Shown here: positions 43,326-55,545 of the stretch, piece by piece
How the letters are laid out: every line of letters begins with the position of its first letter
How positions within the stretch are numbered: the first letter of the stretch is position 1
Assembly: GCA_025024175.1 (NCBI GenBank)
Contig: QCXZ01000042.1
Location: 575,501 to 639,500 of the forward strand
Direction: 5' to 3'
DNA: 64,000 bases
Origin: Rhyzopertha dominica
Taxonomy: Eukaryota > Arthropoda > Insecta > Coleoptera > Bostrichidae
The notes under the pieces: model-generated
Databases searched by the model: none
What the model was told of the DNA's origin: nothing
Seen by the model: only the letters and a program-made list of their open reading frames with translations
Translations under genes and position numbers: made by a program

Positions 43326-46300
43326 CTACTGTATACGATCGATATTCTCGGCAAGAGGTAGGTCTTCCCAGAACTTCATTCTGTCCGGCAAAAAGCTGTG
43401 TCCCTTTAGAAGATCTATCTTCGTGTCAACCGATCCAGATATGTTGATATATTTCAAGTAGTTGTTATTCAGAATCTTTTGGTCTTTCAAGCTTGGAATG
43501 GGGTTCCAAATCTTGTAGTCCGGATCATTGGCAGGAGTTGGGTTTCTAAAGCAAATTTTTGTTAGTAAAAGGTAACTTAGTCGTTGCAAGCGTTAAAATA
43601 AATTTTTGGAAATCCTACAGAGAAAGAGAGATAGCAAAATCAGCCATGTAGAAGCTATGGTTTTATTTTAGAATAAAGTTACTTTTAAAAAATGACAGAG
43701 ATACGTGTATGTGCAGTTAGAAATACGGCATTATTTAATTTTTTACGAAACCTTTTGCAATAACTCATCAAAGTTTATCCCAATCTTCTATTCTGTTTCT
43801 CTTTCCTGCATGTATTAATACTGTTTAGAATCTATTAAATCAAGGCATATTTTTTAAGAAAAATGCATATCCTTTGCATATGTATGTATAGCACTCACCC
43901 ATAGTTTGCGAAATTTGTAAACAGCTTCAGCATCACACTACTCATTCTAATATCGTTTTGTTCTGTCAACTGTTTATCGCCAAACACTGCCGGAGATTTA
44001 AAAAGGTAAATCAGATCATCACAGTGGCTGACACCTGTGTTGAAAACGTTGGTAAATTATCAAAACCAGCATCCCCTTTAAACACCTTACCCCATTTGAA
44101 GTTTATGTCATCTTTGGTTGTTGCAAAATAATCACCATAAGAATCCTTCCCTCTGTAATTAAAGTTGTAAAGCCATATTTGACCAGCTGTAGTGGCAGAC
44201 TGTAATAAGGCAGTCTGGTAGATTCCATAAACAAAGGAACGATCAGAGTACATCTAGAAATCAATAATCAATTAGTTAAGCATAATCTTTTTTTCTTAAC
44301 TGACAATATAAAACTGTTTGAAACCATTAATAATAATATTTTGAACGGAATAGAAAAGAGTCATGGAAGTTACATAAGAAAATGTTGATGAAATGTCTCG
44401 ACAAACTGCATAAAAATGAAGAGCTACAAAGAACTAAAAAGATATAATGAACACTTACGTCAATGAATCCTTGAACACTGCCGGGATTGTTAATATCTAC
44501 TTTGTTTTCTCCGCCCAAGTAGAAATCTTTTATCTTCTGCCACACGTTCGGTATTTCCGATGTGTTTACACTTAAAGACAACCCTAACATGTTGGGCAGG
44601 AGCATGTCAAACGCAGCATTCATTTGTTCGCGTATCGCAGCTCTTCTTAACAAAGCTGTAATTTCAAAAAATTAGATTAATCGCATTCTCTTGGTTAACC
44701 AACATTACTTACGGGCAGCTTTTAGTATTCCCTCGTTTTGAGTTACCCCCATCATCAAGGGAACATTGGCAATTTCACCATCTTCCACTATTTTCAACGG
44801 TTCTTTCGTTAGAAATGGTAAGGGATTTTTATCGGTTTGTCTTTCGATCACAACGGTGAATGGAGTATATGGTTCATTGTCGAAATACTGAAATTATTTT
44901 GTGTCTTTTAGATCAAAAATTGAACAGGAATATAATTAGAAAAAGTACCTAATTTATAACACTGGATTACATATTCGAAGATAGACTTAACTTCTTGAAC
45001 TCGTTAACAAAAATTGGGACTATATCGAAAAAATGCAATTATACATAGAGGCAGTCATTGAAACTGAACTATTACTTTACTTTTACAACACAATAACGAA
45101 AGTCAACTACAATGTAAAAATGCGTACTATATATATCATTTCATTTCCTGTTTTTAAATATTCCTTGAAGAAATATGTCAGTTTTGTACAAAAACCCTTC
45201 TATAACATGTATAAACTATATGTTGACATCACCGTTCGATTTTCATTTATATTATTTTCAGTGTCCGTATTTATAAGTACTTTACAGCAAGTTAAATTTG
45301 ACCAAAATCGCATTTTATCGATTGCAAACTTGAACCTTTTTGGCACATTGCAGTTTTTTTTACTAAATATGATACATGACGATAAAATCATTTGCATATT
45401 TAAATTACAGCTATTTTAGTACAATCTGGAATTCTTGGAAAACATAAACACCAACAAGATGGAAAACATATGCAGAATATACGCAGAGTACAGTAATAAA
45501 ATTTGCATGAAATTTAAATTATACATCACAATCACTGCAAATAAACATAGTTTTGCGTAGGATTTTGATTAAATATTTACGAGAATGATAAAACTTTCAT
45601 CCGATATTACACCAAATATAAAATTATTCGAAGAACTTACTGCAACAAGTACCAAAGTGTAGAGTATATTTAGCTTTCTATACTAGCTAATAGTGAAGCA
45701 GAGTTTGTACAAAATTTTGATTTAAGTCAAATTTAGTTGACAAAATTAAGCTGTTTTATGAAGTAACGTAAAATAAAAATTTTGAGAGTAGGACACTTAA
45801 AATTACGATACAATCTTAAGAAGTAATAGAAGGAAATAAATTGTTAGCGTCGAAAGAAACTATAGAGATGATTCTTTAGGAATATCATACCTACTGATTT
45901 TTTTGTTAAATCAACATTGTTTCTAATAGCAAAAGGATTATCAAAATTTAAAACCTCATGGAAAACTAAATTTAATCAATTTTGACAAGAAGAGTTTACG
46001 AATGAAACGACTGAGCTAATAAAAAAACCCTCTTTATGTATGAATTCGGCATTATTTTACAAATTGCTTATAACAATACACTTCAAATCGGTTAGCACAA
46101 AAATTATTTCCCAGTGCCAAATTAGCATTAATTTAAGGTGAATTAAATGGGTTAAATACTCGAGTTTACGATAGTACATCTACGCTCGGTTCTGCTTATT
46201 AAAACAATTCGGCACATATTACGTAACTTACCTTAAAATTTGAACTACTGTTGACGAGGACGCCAGCATCCACTTTCCTTAAACAATCAACCATCGCCGT

Positions 46301-49300
46301 TGTATCTGAATCGGTCCTGTTGCAGCCAACGAACGCAGCTTGAAGGTTTGCAACCGTTTTTTGTACTTCGTTCAGTGGTTTGAGCCACAAATCGAGTCCA
46401 GCGCCGCTCGAACTAATGGCACGATGAAACAGATCTTTAAATGAGAGAAATAAGAGTAACCCGATATTTAAGTGATGATCTCTTACTTCTTGAGGATGGG
46501 CTCATCATGTGAAGGTGTACGCTTCCGGCTCCCGCACTCTGTCCAAATATCGTGATGCTCTTGTTGTTGCCTCCGAAGAACCAGATGTTGTCCTTAACCC
46601 ATCGGAGGGCGGCGACTTGGTCTTTAAAGCCAAAATTGCCAGGAGCAGCATCGTCATCTGTACTTAGAAATCCTGCAGGGAAGAAATCATTCTGAATTAA
46701 CTGAAGTAATTACGATTCCCTTGAGCTTTTGTATTTCAATACAAAAAAAAATACAAGGCATGTTTTTTAAGTAAGTACCGTTTTGCGATTCCGCCACCGC
46801 AGCGTTACGGTCGGCGTTTCGCGCATGCACGCTGGTTACCTACATCTCTTGTCTACGCACTGACGCCATTACAGTTTGATTCTTCATTGTATACGTTGTT
46901 TACTGAGTGCTTAAGATGCCTTCGACAATCGTGAGTCCCGCCGATTGTGAAGTACGGGCTGTTATACGATTTCTTAGTGCTAAAGGCGTAAAACCGATCG
47001 ATATTCATCGTGAGATCTGTGAAGTTTACGGACAAAACATTATGAGTGATGGAATGGTATTGAAATGGGTGAGAGCATTTAAAGATGGCCGCACAAATGT
47101 GCATGATGAAGAACGGAGTGGGCGTCCTTCGATCGTTAATGAAGATTTGGTGCAGAAATTGAACGAAAAGGTGAGAGAAAACAGACGCTTTACAATTTCA
47201 TCATTATGCGACTGCTTTCCTCAATATTCTCGTAGTGTTTTGTATCGCATTGTGACCGAGAACTTGAATTACCGGGAAATTGTGTTCACGTTGGGTTCCG
47301 AAAATGACGGATTTGCACACAATCCAACTTTTAGGCAGTGCATTGACTTTCCTTGAGCGGTACCACAATGAAGGTGGATATTTTTTAGACCAAATTGTTA
47401 CTGGTGACGAAATAGGGTGGCCTACGTCACACCAGAATCGAAACAACAATCCATGGAATGGCGACATTCATCATCACCCAAAAAAGTGAAGTTTAAGCAA
47501 ACAATTTCTGCCCGGAAAATCATGTGCACAGTTTTTTTGGGACAAAAAAGGAGTATTGCTAGTGGAGTTTCTGCCTCGTAATGAGACAATCAATGCAGCG
47601 TCTTATTGTAAGACATTGAACAATCTGCGTCGTGCAATCCAGAACAAAAGACGTGGCAAGTTGACTAAGGGTATCGTTTTGCTGCATGACAATGCCCGTC
47701 CACATGTGACTAATCGGACCAAAGATCTCATCAAATCTTTTAAATGGGAAACTCTAGATCATCCTCCATACAGCCCTGATCTGGCGCCCAGCGACTACCA
47801 TTTGTTCCTGCACTTGAAAAAACACCTGGGTGGTCAGCGTCTTCAAGACGGTAACGAAGTCGAAACGGAAATTATGTAGAAAAGTAGATTTAGGTACAGG
47901 CTTTCATGTAAGATAAAATTATTGCGATATCTTTGCACGTCTTTTTTTAATTCCAAAACGGTACTTACTTAAAAAACATGCCTCGTAGTATTAGACACCA
48001 CTAGTAAGTATTATAAGTATTTAACCTTTTACTCACTGAGTAGACTAAATGAAGCTCTGAAACATTCAACTTTGTTTTTGTCCTTGCTCTTTGTCTTTAC
48101 TTTCTACATGCTAGATTAATCTTTTTCAACAGCAGCACTATCACGTTAGACATCGAAACAAGCACATAAAGGATTTTTTGCAAGTTACCTTCTAACTTTA
48201 TATTAGAATCTAGCCTCTTGGTATGCCTTGCAAACCAATTTTAACAAAACAAACAACTTCATACATTTAAACTGAAAACATAAACATAATATTAATCCAA
48301 AGTTTTAACTTCGAATTGCCGAGAACTTTTAACAATTTTCTGATAATTTTCACATCCGGGTTATCGCGGTAACCGTGGATTACTGCTGATGTGCGAAATA
48401 TAGATCTGTTTTGCTGAGTGTGCAATTGTTACAGATTAGTACAACATTCGTTCAAAATATCTCAAAGTGGAGTTGACTATAAACAAGTGGATATACGAAA
48501 TGAAACGTGACTTCCCATTATTTAAATATAGGTGAAATTTTAAGACCCCGATGTCTTCTATAGACAAGTACACATTATGGAACTAAATTATGGCACTGCT
48601 ATAATCGTATACAAATTAGAAAAATACATACTTTGCAATTCAGTTACTAAATGTCACGTCTTTAACAGTGACACACTTAGCCAAAAAGAGCTCATTTTAG
48701 CACTAGCACTAAAGTGATTTTATTTTAACGGTATTGCTAAAATAAATTTACTCGTTTAAACACTTCTACCCATTTTTACAAAGAAAATAACATATTTATT
48801 GTAAAAACTCGACAAATAAGAAAGAGACCTATTTTACTCTATTTATTGTAAAATTTGTCGCCGATCCTTAGCCAGCATTTTTTTGGAAAACTTTACCAGC
48901 CATCTAAATTCATTGCTGAAAGATACATTTATTACAGCATATATGTAACTACATTATTTTGGACATATAATCTGTGAAAGTTATGCATATGCACAACATT
49001 TTTCTTAGGTTCTCCATTCCATCCTTACAGTATAGATTATTAAAACTAGCTAAAGAAAAAGCAGACACTCTGACGTAAGTTTCTATAAACATAATGCTTA
49101 GGCAATTTTCAACTTCATACATATGACTACTATATAGATAAAAATAAACTGATAGAAATGAATTGCCAAGCTACATGCTAAAAAGAGGGGCAAAATATCA
49201 GAAATTTTTGTACTTACCCAATACTCCCAGTCGATAATTAAAAGTAACGAGCACTACATCGTGGTCCATAAAATATTCTGGACCAAGATAATTTTCATTC

Positions 49301-52300
49301 CCGAAACCGGCAATGAAAGCTCCCCAATTAATGTATACCATAACGGGTAATGGATTTTCTCTTGAGAACGTGAACTCATTTGCGTATAACTGAAACAAAG
49401 GTTAAATATCAATGAACAGTGTTACTATTGTTAGAATCTCCCAAAAATTTAATATTTTATTAAAGAATAACACAAGATTCTTACTAAAGATCACACAAAA
49501 CATAAAAGAAAAAAAGAAAGGTGTACACTATTTATTCTATACATTTTCCAATTGATGAGTTCAAAATTCTAAAATTGGTTAAAAATTGCAGGAGATTCAC
49601 TTATGAATAAAGAAAAACCTCTGCGTTTTTGTATTCTACGATTTATTTAAAAACATACCTCTATTTATTTGAGAAAAACCGATACACCTACAATAGAGGT
49701 TCATGATATTCAACTTGCTGTGGACTCGTGATGGTATAGATTTGAAAAAAAATGATGTGGTTTCATTAGAAAACAAAGGCAACCTATTTATAATAATAAT
49801 AATAACAATAATAATAATAATAATAATACGACTTTATTGACTCAGTGTATGCTGCAGTACAGTAGGAGTATAAAACATAATATATACGAGTATAAGTTAA
49901 CAAAAAAAAATATATACAACTCAGACTACTGGGTGCACTGCAGTGTCGGTCAAACGGCGAAGTTCAGAATCCACCAGGGCGCCCCATTAGATTACTGTTC
50001 CTCCACTTAACCGCAGAATAAAGGTAATTAATCAAATCAAAATGCAAGATCTAACGAGCTAAATACGAAATGCATTAGCATCTATGGTACGTCGAAGTAG
50101 CGCTTTACGGATAGTAAACTTGAAACTAGAGTAAGGCAATTTATTTCTGTAGCAAGGTATAGAATTATATATGTTGCTAATGTTGTACGAGTATCCTCTT
50201 TTAAACAATTCAGAATTATGACGAGGTATTGTTAATTCATCTTTTTTCCGTACATTAATATTATGAACGTCTGTTCTATACCTTATTTTATTATAAAGAT
50301 ATTATATATTATTATTATTATTATATATTATTATTATTATATTATTGCAACCTTTTCCTGGTCGTGTGTTCATTAAGATCGTTAAGATTTTGACAACACT
50401 ATGACTATTTCCATAAACAATTGTCCTTTAAACCGAGATCGAACAAAATATTTTCGACATTATAATCTCAGAGTGTTTGTTTACAGTGCTGTATAACTTT
50501 CTCAATTAAACGGCAACAAAGATAATAACTAAAAGTTGCTTTTAGAAGGAATTCTTCCAGACCCTTCTAATTCCAGATTTTTTTAATGAGACATAATAGT
50601 TCTTGCTGCGATGATTAAGCGATAATTAAATGAAATTCCCAATGGGTTTTTGTGTTTAATTAATGGAAAATACATTGTTCTGATCAAGTTAACCACATGG
50701 CATAAGTTAATCTATACCTACAGGGTCCGCCACTTAAAACTCCCCAAGTTCGTATTTTCGCTATTTTTTTAGGTACAACCTTAAGTTATATATGAAATTG
50801 TAGGTCTTTATAAACTCTTTAAAAATAGAATATTGGGTGTCCAAAAATTTTTTTTGTTAAATATCATATTTTGCAAAAAAAGTTTATTTTTGTAAATATT
50901 TTTTAACCTTACCCCGTGTAATAAATATTGCTTTATAGTTGGATGCTGCTTTTTATTTTCTTCAATTTGTATCTTTACCATATATGCGTAATTTTTACTC
51001 CTTCTTAATAAAAAAACACGAAAAACTATTCGCCGTCATTTTTGTTAATAGGGTTGTTCAGAATTTTTTGTATTATTTTAGTAGCTTATTACGGTACTGA
51101 TTATGCCTACATACCCATCGCTGCACACAAAGTTCGTTCTACTGAACGAGAGGCTAGGAAACGAAACCCTGCGATGACGCTAATGCGTGATGTAGAAAAC
51201 CAAACTAGCCTCATCGCAGGGTTTCGTTTTCTAGCCTCTCTCTCTCTTTAGAACGAACTTTGTAATTGATTTATTTAACACTTACTCAAAATTTTGGGGT
51301 TTTCTGTGCAGCGATGGGTAGGTATGTAGGCACAATTTGTACCGCAATAAGCTACTAAAATAACACTTAAAAATTCTGAACAACCCTATTAACAAAAATG
51401 GCGGCGAATAGTTTTTCTTGTTTTTCACTAAGAAGGAGTAAAAATTACGCATACATGGTAAAGACAGAAATTGAAGAAAATAAAAGCCGGCATCCAACCA
51501 TAAAGCAATATTTATTATACGGGGTAAGGTTAAAAAATATTTACAAAAATTTACTTTATTTGCAAAATATGATAGTCTGCAAAAAAAATTTTTGGACACC
51601 CAATATTTTATTTCTAAAGAGTTTAAAAATACCTACAATTTGACGTATAAGGTTGTACCTAAAAAAATAAAGAAAATACGAGCATGGGGAGTTTTAGGTA
51701 GCGGACCCTGTATATATCCCAATTAAATACTGGCTCGTTTAAGATCACTGAAAATCTGAATTATTCTAAAAAACGTGGGTTACACATATTCTGTTCTCTT
51801 ATAAGCTGTACTTACCCTAGGTGAATAGACATTAAGGTAAAGGCAGTCTTCATTTCCTTCTAACGGAGCATCAGGTCCTTGCAGATAGTTCCTCTGTATA
51901 CATATAGGTGCTATACTCTGTGCATCCACGACTTCCGTCCATGGATCTGGCGCCTCTGGAGCCTAAAAATATTCAAGCTTCTTAGTGTAGTAAATCGTAA
52001 CAACCATTGTTGGCTTCAACTGCAGGAAGACAACGCAAGCTAGCATTTATAACGTTTCTTAAAATAAAAATGTACTTTGCACGGTCAAGAAAATGTACCC
52101 CAAGTATTCTGTTACTTTGAATTGCACAAAATACATTACAACTCCTAAAAATCTTGAAAGTTTAGTTGCCTGACAGCGTGAGGATTACTACCGGACCAAA
52201 AATGACTATTGGGCCTGTTGAATATACCATTTTTTTACAAACTAAAATCACTAAATTTAGCTCCTCATGGGGTAAAAATATGTATGCCGTTCTATTAAAA

Positions 52301-52705
52301 AAGCAAGTAATCCAAGATAGAAATTTTTTAAATTGAATTCTCCATAATTAGTAAAATTTTGCAAAAACGCAAAGTGTTGTAAGTTAGTAATAGGGAATTG
52401 AATTTTTCTCTCGAGATTGTTTTGTTTTGAAAATATCTTCTAATGAAAGCTCGTCGTGGAATACCCCGTATACTAATCGTATCTCATTATTAATTTACCT
52501 TAAATCTGCGTTCTCCTATCGGAGGTTTGGCGAAAGTGATTTTCGTGAAAGAATAATAAGAATTCCCATTTCTTGAGAGTGCCAGGCGACCTCTGACAGG
52601 TCCATAATTCGTCGTCACTATGGGTCCATCACGATATTCAGCAAATGTGTTCGTGAAATGGCTCACCACGAAAGCACAAGCAACAGCCACGATAATTGTG
52701 TACAT
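43326..52705 (-). CDS. Secreted carboxylesterase (alpha/beta hydrolase, COesterase family)
   Basis: Hydrolase of carboxylic esters, probably secreted. Coding exons on the minus strand: 52705-52499, 51962-51816, 49389-49218, 46672-46487, 46434-46232, 44887-44713, 44655-44459, 44253-44091, 44034-43899, 43545-43326; about 601 aa, phases consistent. The start ATG opens a hydrophobic signal peptide ([21 protein letters not shown]). Family blocks appear in order: [59 protein letters not shown]. Triad: Ser221 (GQSAGAG), Glu357 (VTQNEG), His487 (GVSHCDD). The oxyanion motif, normally HGGGF or HGGAF, is INWGAF (residues 138-143), which may lower or alter activity. A 56-base intron (44090-44035) lies just before the catalytic-His exon. 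The substrate, whether xenobiotic, pheromone or hormone, cannot be told. No GPI or membrane tail is evident. Confidence 0.94.
44888..46231. other. Intron 5 of the carboxylesterase
   Basis: A 1.3-kb AT-rich intron; I see nothing recognisable in it. Confidence 0.5.
46754..47985 (+). mobile_element. mariner element A, in esterase intron 3
   Basis: A 1232-bp mariner-family element flanked by TA (46752-46753 and 47986-47987). The terminal inverted repeats are about 32 bp: CAAGGCATGTTTTTTAAG at the left and CTTAAAAAACATGCCTCG at the right, continuing with GTAAGTACCGTTTTG. It lies opposite to the transcription of the esterase. It is nearly identical over most of its length to element B at 54233-55545 but lacks about 100 bp near the 3' end of the transposase. 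Confidence 0.93.
46916..47879 (+). pseudogene. mariner transposase A, frameshifted and truncated
   Basis: Starts [19 protein letters not shown] and contains the mariner helix-turn-helix region and the [19 protein letters not shown] linker. The frame breaks near 47270 and again at the first catalytic Asp (VTGDE, then a one-base deletion relative to copy B). It resumes with [25 protein letters not shown] (second Asp) and [13 protein letters not shown] (third Asp, DD34D type), but the last part is deleted and ends in an early stop. Not functional. Confidence 0.9.
49791..50281 (-). pseudogene. 3' end of a non-LTR retrotransposon in esterase intron 2
   Basis: The minus strand from 50281 to a stop at 50059 encodes a conserved retroelement C-terminus ([35 protein letters not shown]). 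A short 3'UTR and a (TTA)n tail follow at 49828-49791. It is extremely 5' truncated: no RT domain is present. A second ATT-rich run lies just upstream (about 50288-50345). Confidence 0.65.
50721..51710. mobile_element. 990-bp palindromic (foldback) element in esterase intron 2
   Basis: Almost the whole element is a single inverted repeat. It starts CAGGGTCCGCCAC and ends GTAGCGGACCCTG, flanked by TA on both sides. The arms are about 450 bp each with scattered mismatches; one arm has an extra stretch of about 60 bp. The centre (about 51185-51200) lies between two copies of the AACCCTGCGATGA motif in opposite orientation. The open frames in the arms are mirror images and have no recognisable protein content. 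Best described as a long-TIR, non-autonomous DNA element with a TA target. Confidence 0.85.
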
Positions 52706-53927
52706 TTGCGTAGTTGGACTGCTACAGTGTTTGGTTATCTGTAAATAAGAAATAAAAAAATCATTTTACGAAGCTTTTTCCAAAAAAAAATTTTATAAAA
52801 CTTAAGCAGGGGGTTGTAACTTTTCTATGTTAATAAGAGGAGATAGGAAATAGATTTTCAATTGATTGTATTTTCGTGCGAATATAAAAATATAAAAAAG
52901 CCGACACAGAAATCTCTAAGAAATTTGCTTCCACAGTGAATACTTTTAAGCGGTAAAGCTGTCAATGTTGAAGATAAATATCAAATGCTAGCACTCATTT
53001 GTATTTAATTAAACACTAAAAATGATGTAGTTGTTTATAGGAAAATTAGAAAACTAAGGCTTACCGACAATGTGAACACTTAACTAATACCGTAATAATT
53101 TGCTATTTATTCTGAGGAAAAGCCAGATAACAAAATGCTGCTTCTGCACTAGTGACTTCTTTGCAAAAGGAAAACCGCACACTAAACCATTTTAGCTGGC
53201 TTTGATGACGCTTGTAACATGTACGTATCACGTAATACTAATATTAATATATTCGCTTGGATAACATATGAACTTGTGGGTCGATACGCGTTTTCAAATT
53301 CGGAAAGACTCAGTTGCAATTGAACGGCATAACTGCTAGATTCCTCAAATGTGTCATACATTCTGCTAAGCGCTAGTTTCTGTACTGATTCTTATCGCCA
53401 ATAGCATATAACATTTAAGTTAAATTATACACACCCAGAAGATATTTTTAGACCGCCCAATTTATATTATAATGTTTTTAGATCTACTTAACAACATTGC
53501 CAATTAGTTTCAAATATCATTGCATACCATTTCTTTATTTGCAATTGATATTCTGATGTCATGTTAATCTTGTAGAAGAGAAACATTTTTCTATATCTTA
53601 AGAACATGAAATGTTGTGAACTCTTCAGCCCTTCATTATTCGTCATTTCACTAATATTGATTGGCATAGTGGGAGTATATTGCTACTTGTAATCATATGA
53701 TTATANACGCTATTGTTGTATTCATATCAGCATTGAAAAAAAAAGTATTTAAGATTAGATTACATGTATCTCTTACAATGACGCTATTTTATTAATTTGT
53801 TGACAACCATAACTTTTCTTAAAGGAAAATGGCAAATATCTGTTTTATCTGTTTCTACTTGCATAAGTGTTACTTAATATTAGATAAACTGCAAAAAAAC
53901 TCAAGTGGATGTTACTCCTACTATGTT
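52706..53927. other. Region upstream of the carboxylesterase
   Basis: About 1.2 kb of AT-rich DNA that should contain the esterase promoter and 5'UTR. No convincing TATA or initiator was picked out. An N lies at 53706. Confidence 0.45.
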
Positions 53928-54229
53928 TTAAGATCTCCAATAAAGTTTTAAGTCATCAGCATAAGGCAATACACTGCAATTCTCAAAACAAGTTTTTATA
54001 TTGTCGATATAGGTATGTAATAAAAAAAATATAGACCTTAAGTGACTACCCTGAGGTGGTTGTTGTTGCACTGCCCGCTCTCACGTCAGCAAGCCTCCAA
54101 CATGCTGTCTAGCAATTATTTTTTCTAATATTTTACCAAATATTCACAACTTGCATATTGGCCTGTAATTACTAACATCGTTATCTGAACCACTTTTAAA
54201 AGTTTGCATCTTTTTAGTGAAAAGATATA
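53928..54229 (-). pseudogene. Non-LTR reverse transcriptase fragment
   Basis: Two RT pieces on the minus strand in one neighbourhood: FKSGSDNDVSNYRPICKL, then after a loss of sequence PQGSHLRSIFFLLHTYIDNIK and SVLPYADDLKLYW, ending at a stop at 53928. The YADD active site is intact, but the RT core between the two blocks is mostly deleted and frames change. Mariner B is inserted three bases upstream of the surviving 5' end. Confidence 0.75.
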
Positions 54230-54232
54230 TTA

Positions 54233-55545
54233 CGAGGCATGTCTTTTAAGTAAGTACCGTTTTGCGATTCCGCCGCCGCAGCGCTACGGTCGGCGTTCCG
54301 CGCATGCGCGCTGGTTACCTACATCTCTTGTCTACGCACTGACGTCATTACAGTTTGATTCTTCATTGTATACGTTGTTTACTGAGTGTTTAAGATGCCT
54401 CCGACAATCGTGAGTCCCGCCGATTGTGAAGTACGGGCTGTTATACGATTTCTTAGTGCTAAAGGCGTAAAACCGATCGATATTCATTCATAACTGTGAA
54501 GTTTACGGACAAAACATTATGAGTGCTGGAATGGTAAGAAAATGGGTGAGAGCATTTAAAGATGGCCGCACAAATGTGCATGATGAAGAACGGAGTGGGC
54601 GTCCTTCGGTCGCTAATGAAGATTTGGTGCAGAAAGTGAACGAAAAGGTGACAGAAAACAGACGCTTTACAATTTCATCATTGTGCGACTGCTTTCCTCA
54701 ATATTCTCGTAGTGTTTTGTATCGCATTGTGACCGAGAATTTGAATTACCGGAAATTGTGTTCACGTTGCATTCCGAAAATGTTGACGGATTTGCACAAA
54801 ACCCAACGTTTAGGCAGTGCATTGACATTCCTTGAGCGGTACCACAATGAAGGTGAAGATTGTTTAGACCAAATTGTTACTGGTGACGAAACATGGGTGG
54901 CCTACGTCACACCAGAATTGAAACAACAATCCATGGAATGGCGACATTCATCATCACCCAAAAAAGTGAAGTTTAAGCAAACAATTTCTGCCCGGAAAAT
55001 CATGTGCACAGTTTTTGAGACAGAAAAGGAGTATTGCTAGTGGAGTTTCTGCCTCGTAATGAGACAATCAATGCAGCGTCTTATTGTAAGACATTGAACA
55101 ATCTGCGTCGTGCAATCCAGAACAAAAGACGTGGCAAGTTGACTAAGGGTATCGTTTTGCTGCATGACAATGCTAATCGGACCAAAGATCTCATCAAATC
55201 TTTTAAATGGGAAACTCTAGATCATCCTCCATACAGCCCTGATCTGGCGCCCAGCGACTACCATTTGTTCCTGCACTTGAAGAAACACCTGGGTGGTCAG
55301 CGTCTTCAAGACGATAACGAAGTCGAAACATTTGTGATACAGTGGTTAACAAGTCAGGCAGCAGAATTTTATGAGGAGGGTATCCAAAAACTGGTGCCAC
55401 GTTATGACGAGTGCCTCAATATTCATGGAAATTATGTAGAAAAGTAGGTTAAGGTACAGGCTTTCATGTAAGATAAAATTATTGCGATATCTTTGCACGT
55501 CTTTTTTTAATTCCAAAACGGTACTTACTTAAAAAACATGCCTCG
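54233..55545 (+). mobile_element. mariner element B
   Basis: A 1313-bp mariner-family element flanked by TA (54231-54232 and 55546-55547). The ends are CGAGGCATGTCTTTTAAG at the left and CTTAAAAAACATGCCTCG at the right. Full length for a mariner. It belongs to the same family as element A, about 6.3 kb away, in the same orientation. Confidence 0.94.
54395..55447 (+). pseudogene. mariner transposase B, frameshifted
   Basis: The start at 54395 opens [16 protein letters not shown]; the frame stops at about 54493 through a small deletion in the N-terminal helix-turn-helix region. It reopens at 54519 ([16 protein letters not shown]) through VTGDETWVAYVTPE (first Asp), shifts once more near 55015, and continues with [20 protein letters not shown] (second Asp; a 15-base deletion removes RPHVT relative to copy A) and [13 protein letters not shown] (third Asp) to the normal stop at 55447. 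All three catalytic Asp are present, but the two frameshifts make it inactive. Confidence 0.92.

Noticed and set aside
45033..45419. A 128-codon plus-strand open frame in esterase intron 5
   Set aside because: Its composition is that of AT-rich noncoding DNA (Ile, Tyr, Phe, Asn), with no motif and no promoter or splice context.
51042..51643. Open frames inside the palindrome
   Set aside because: They are mirror copies in the two arms and their stops differ between arms, as expected for noncoding inverted repeats.
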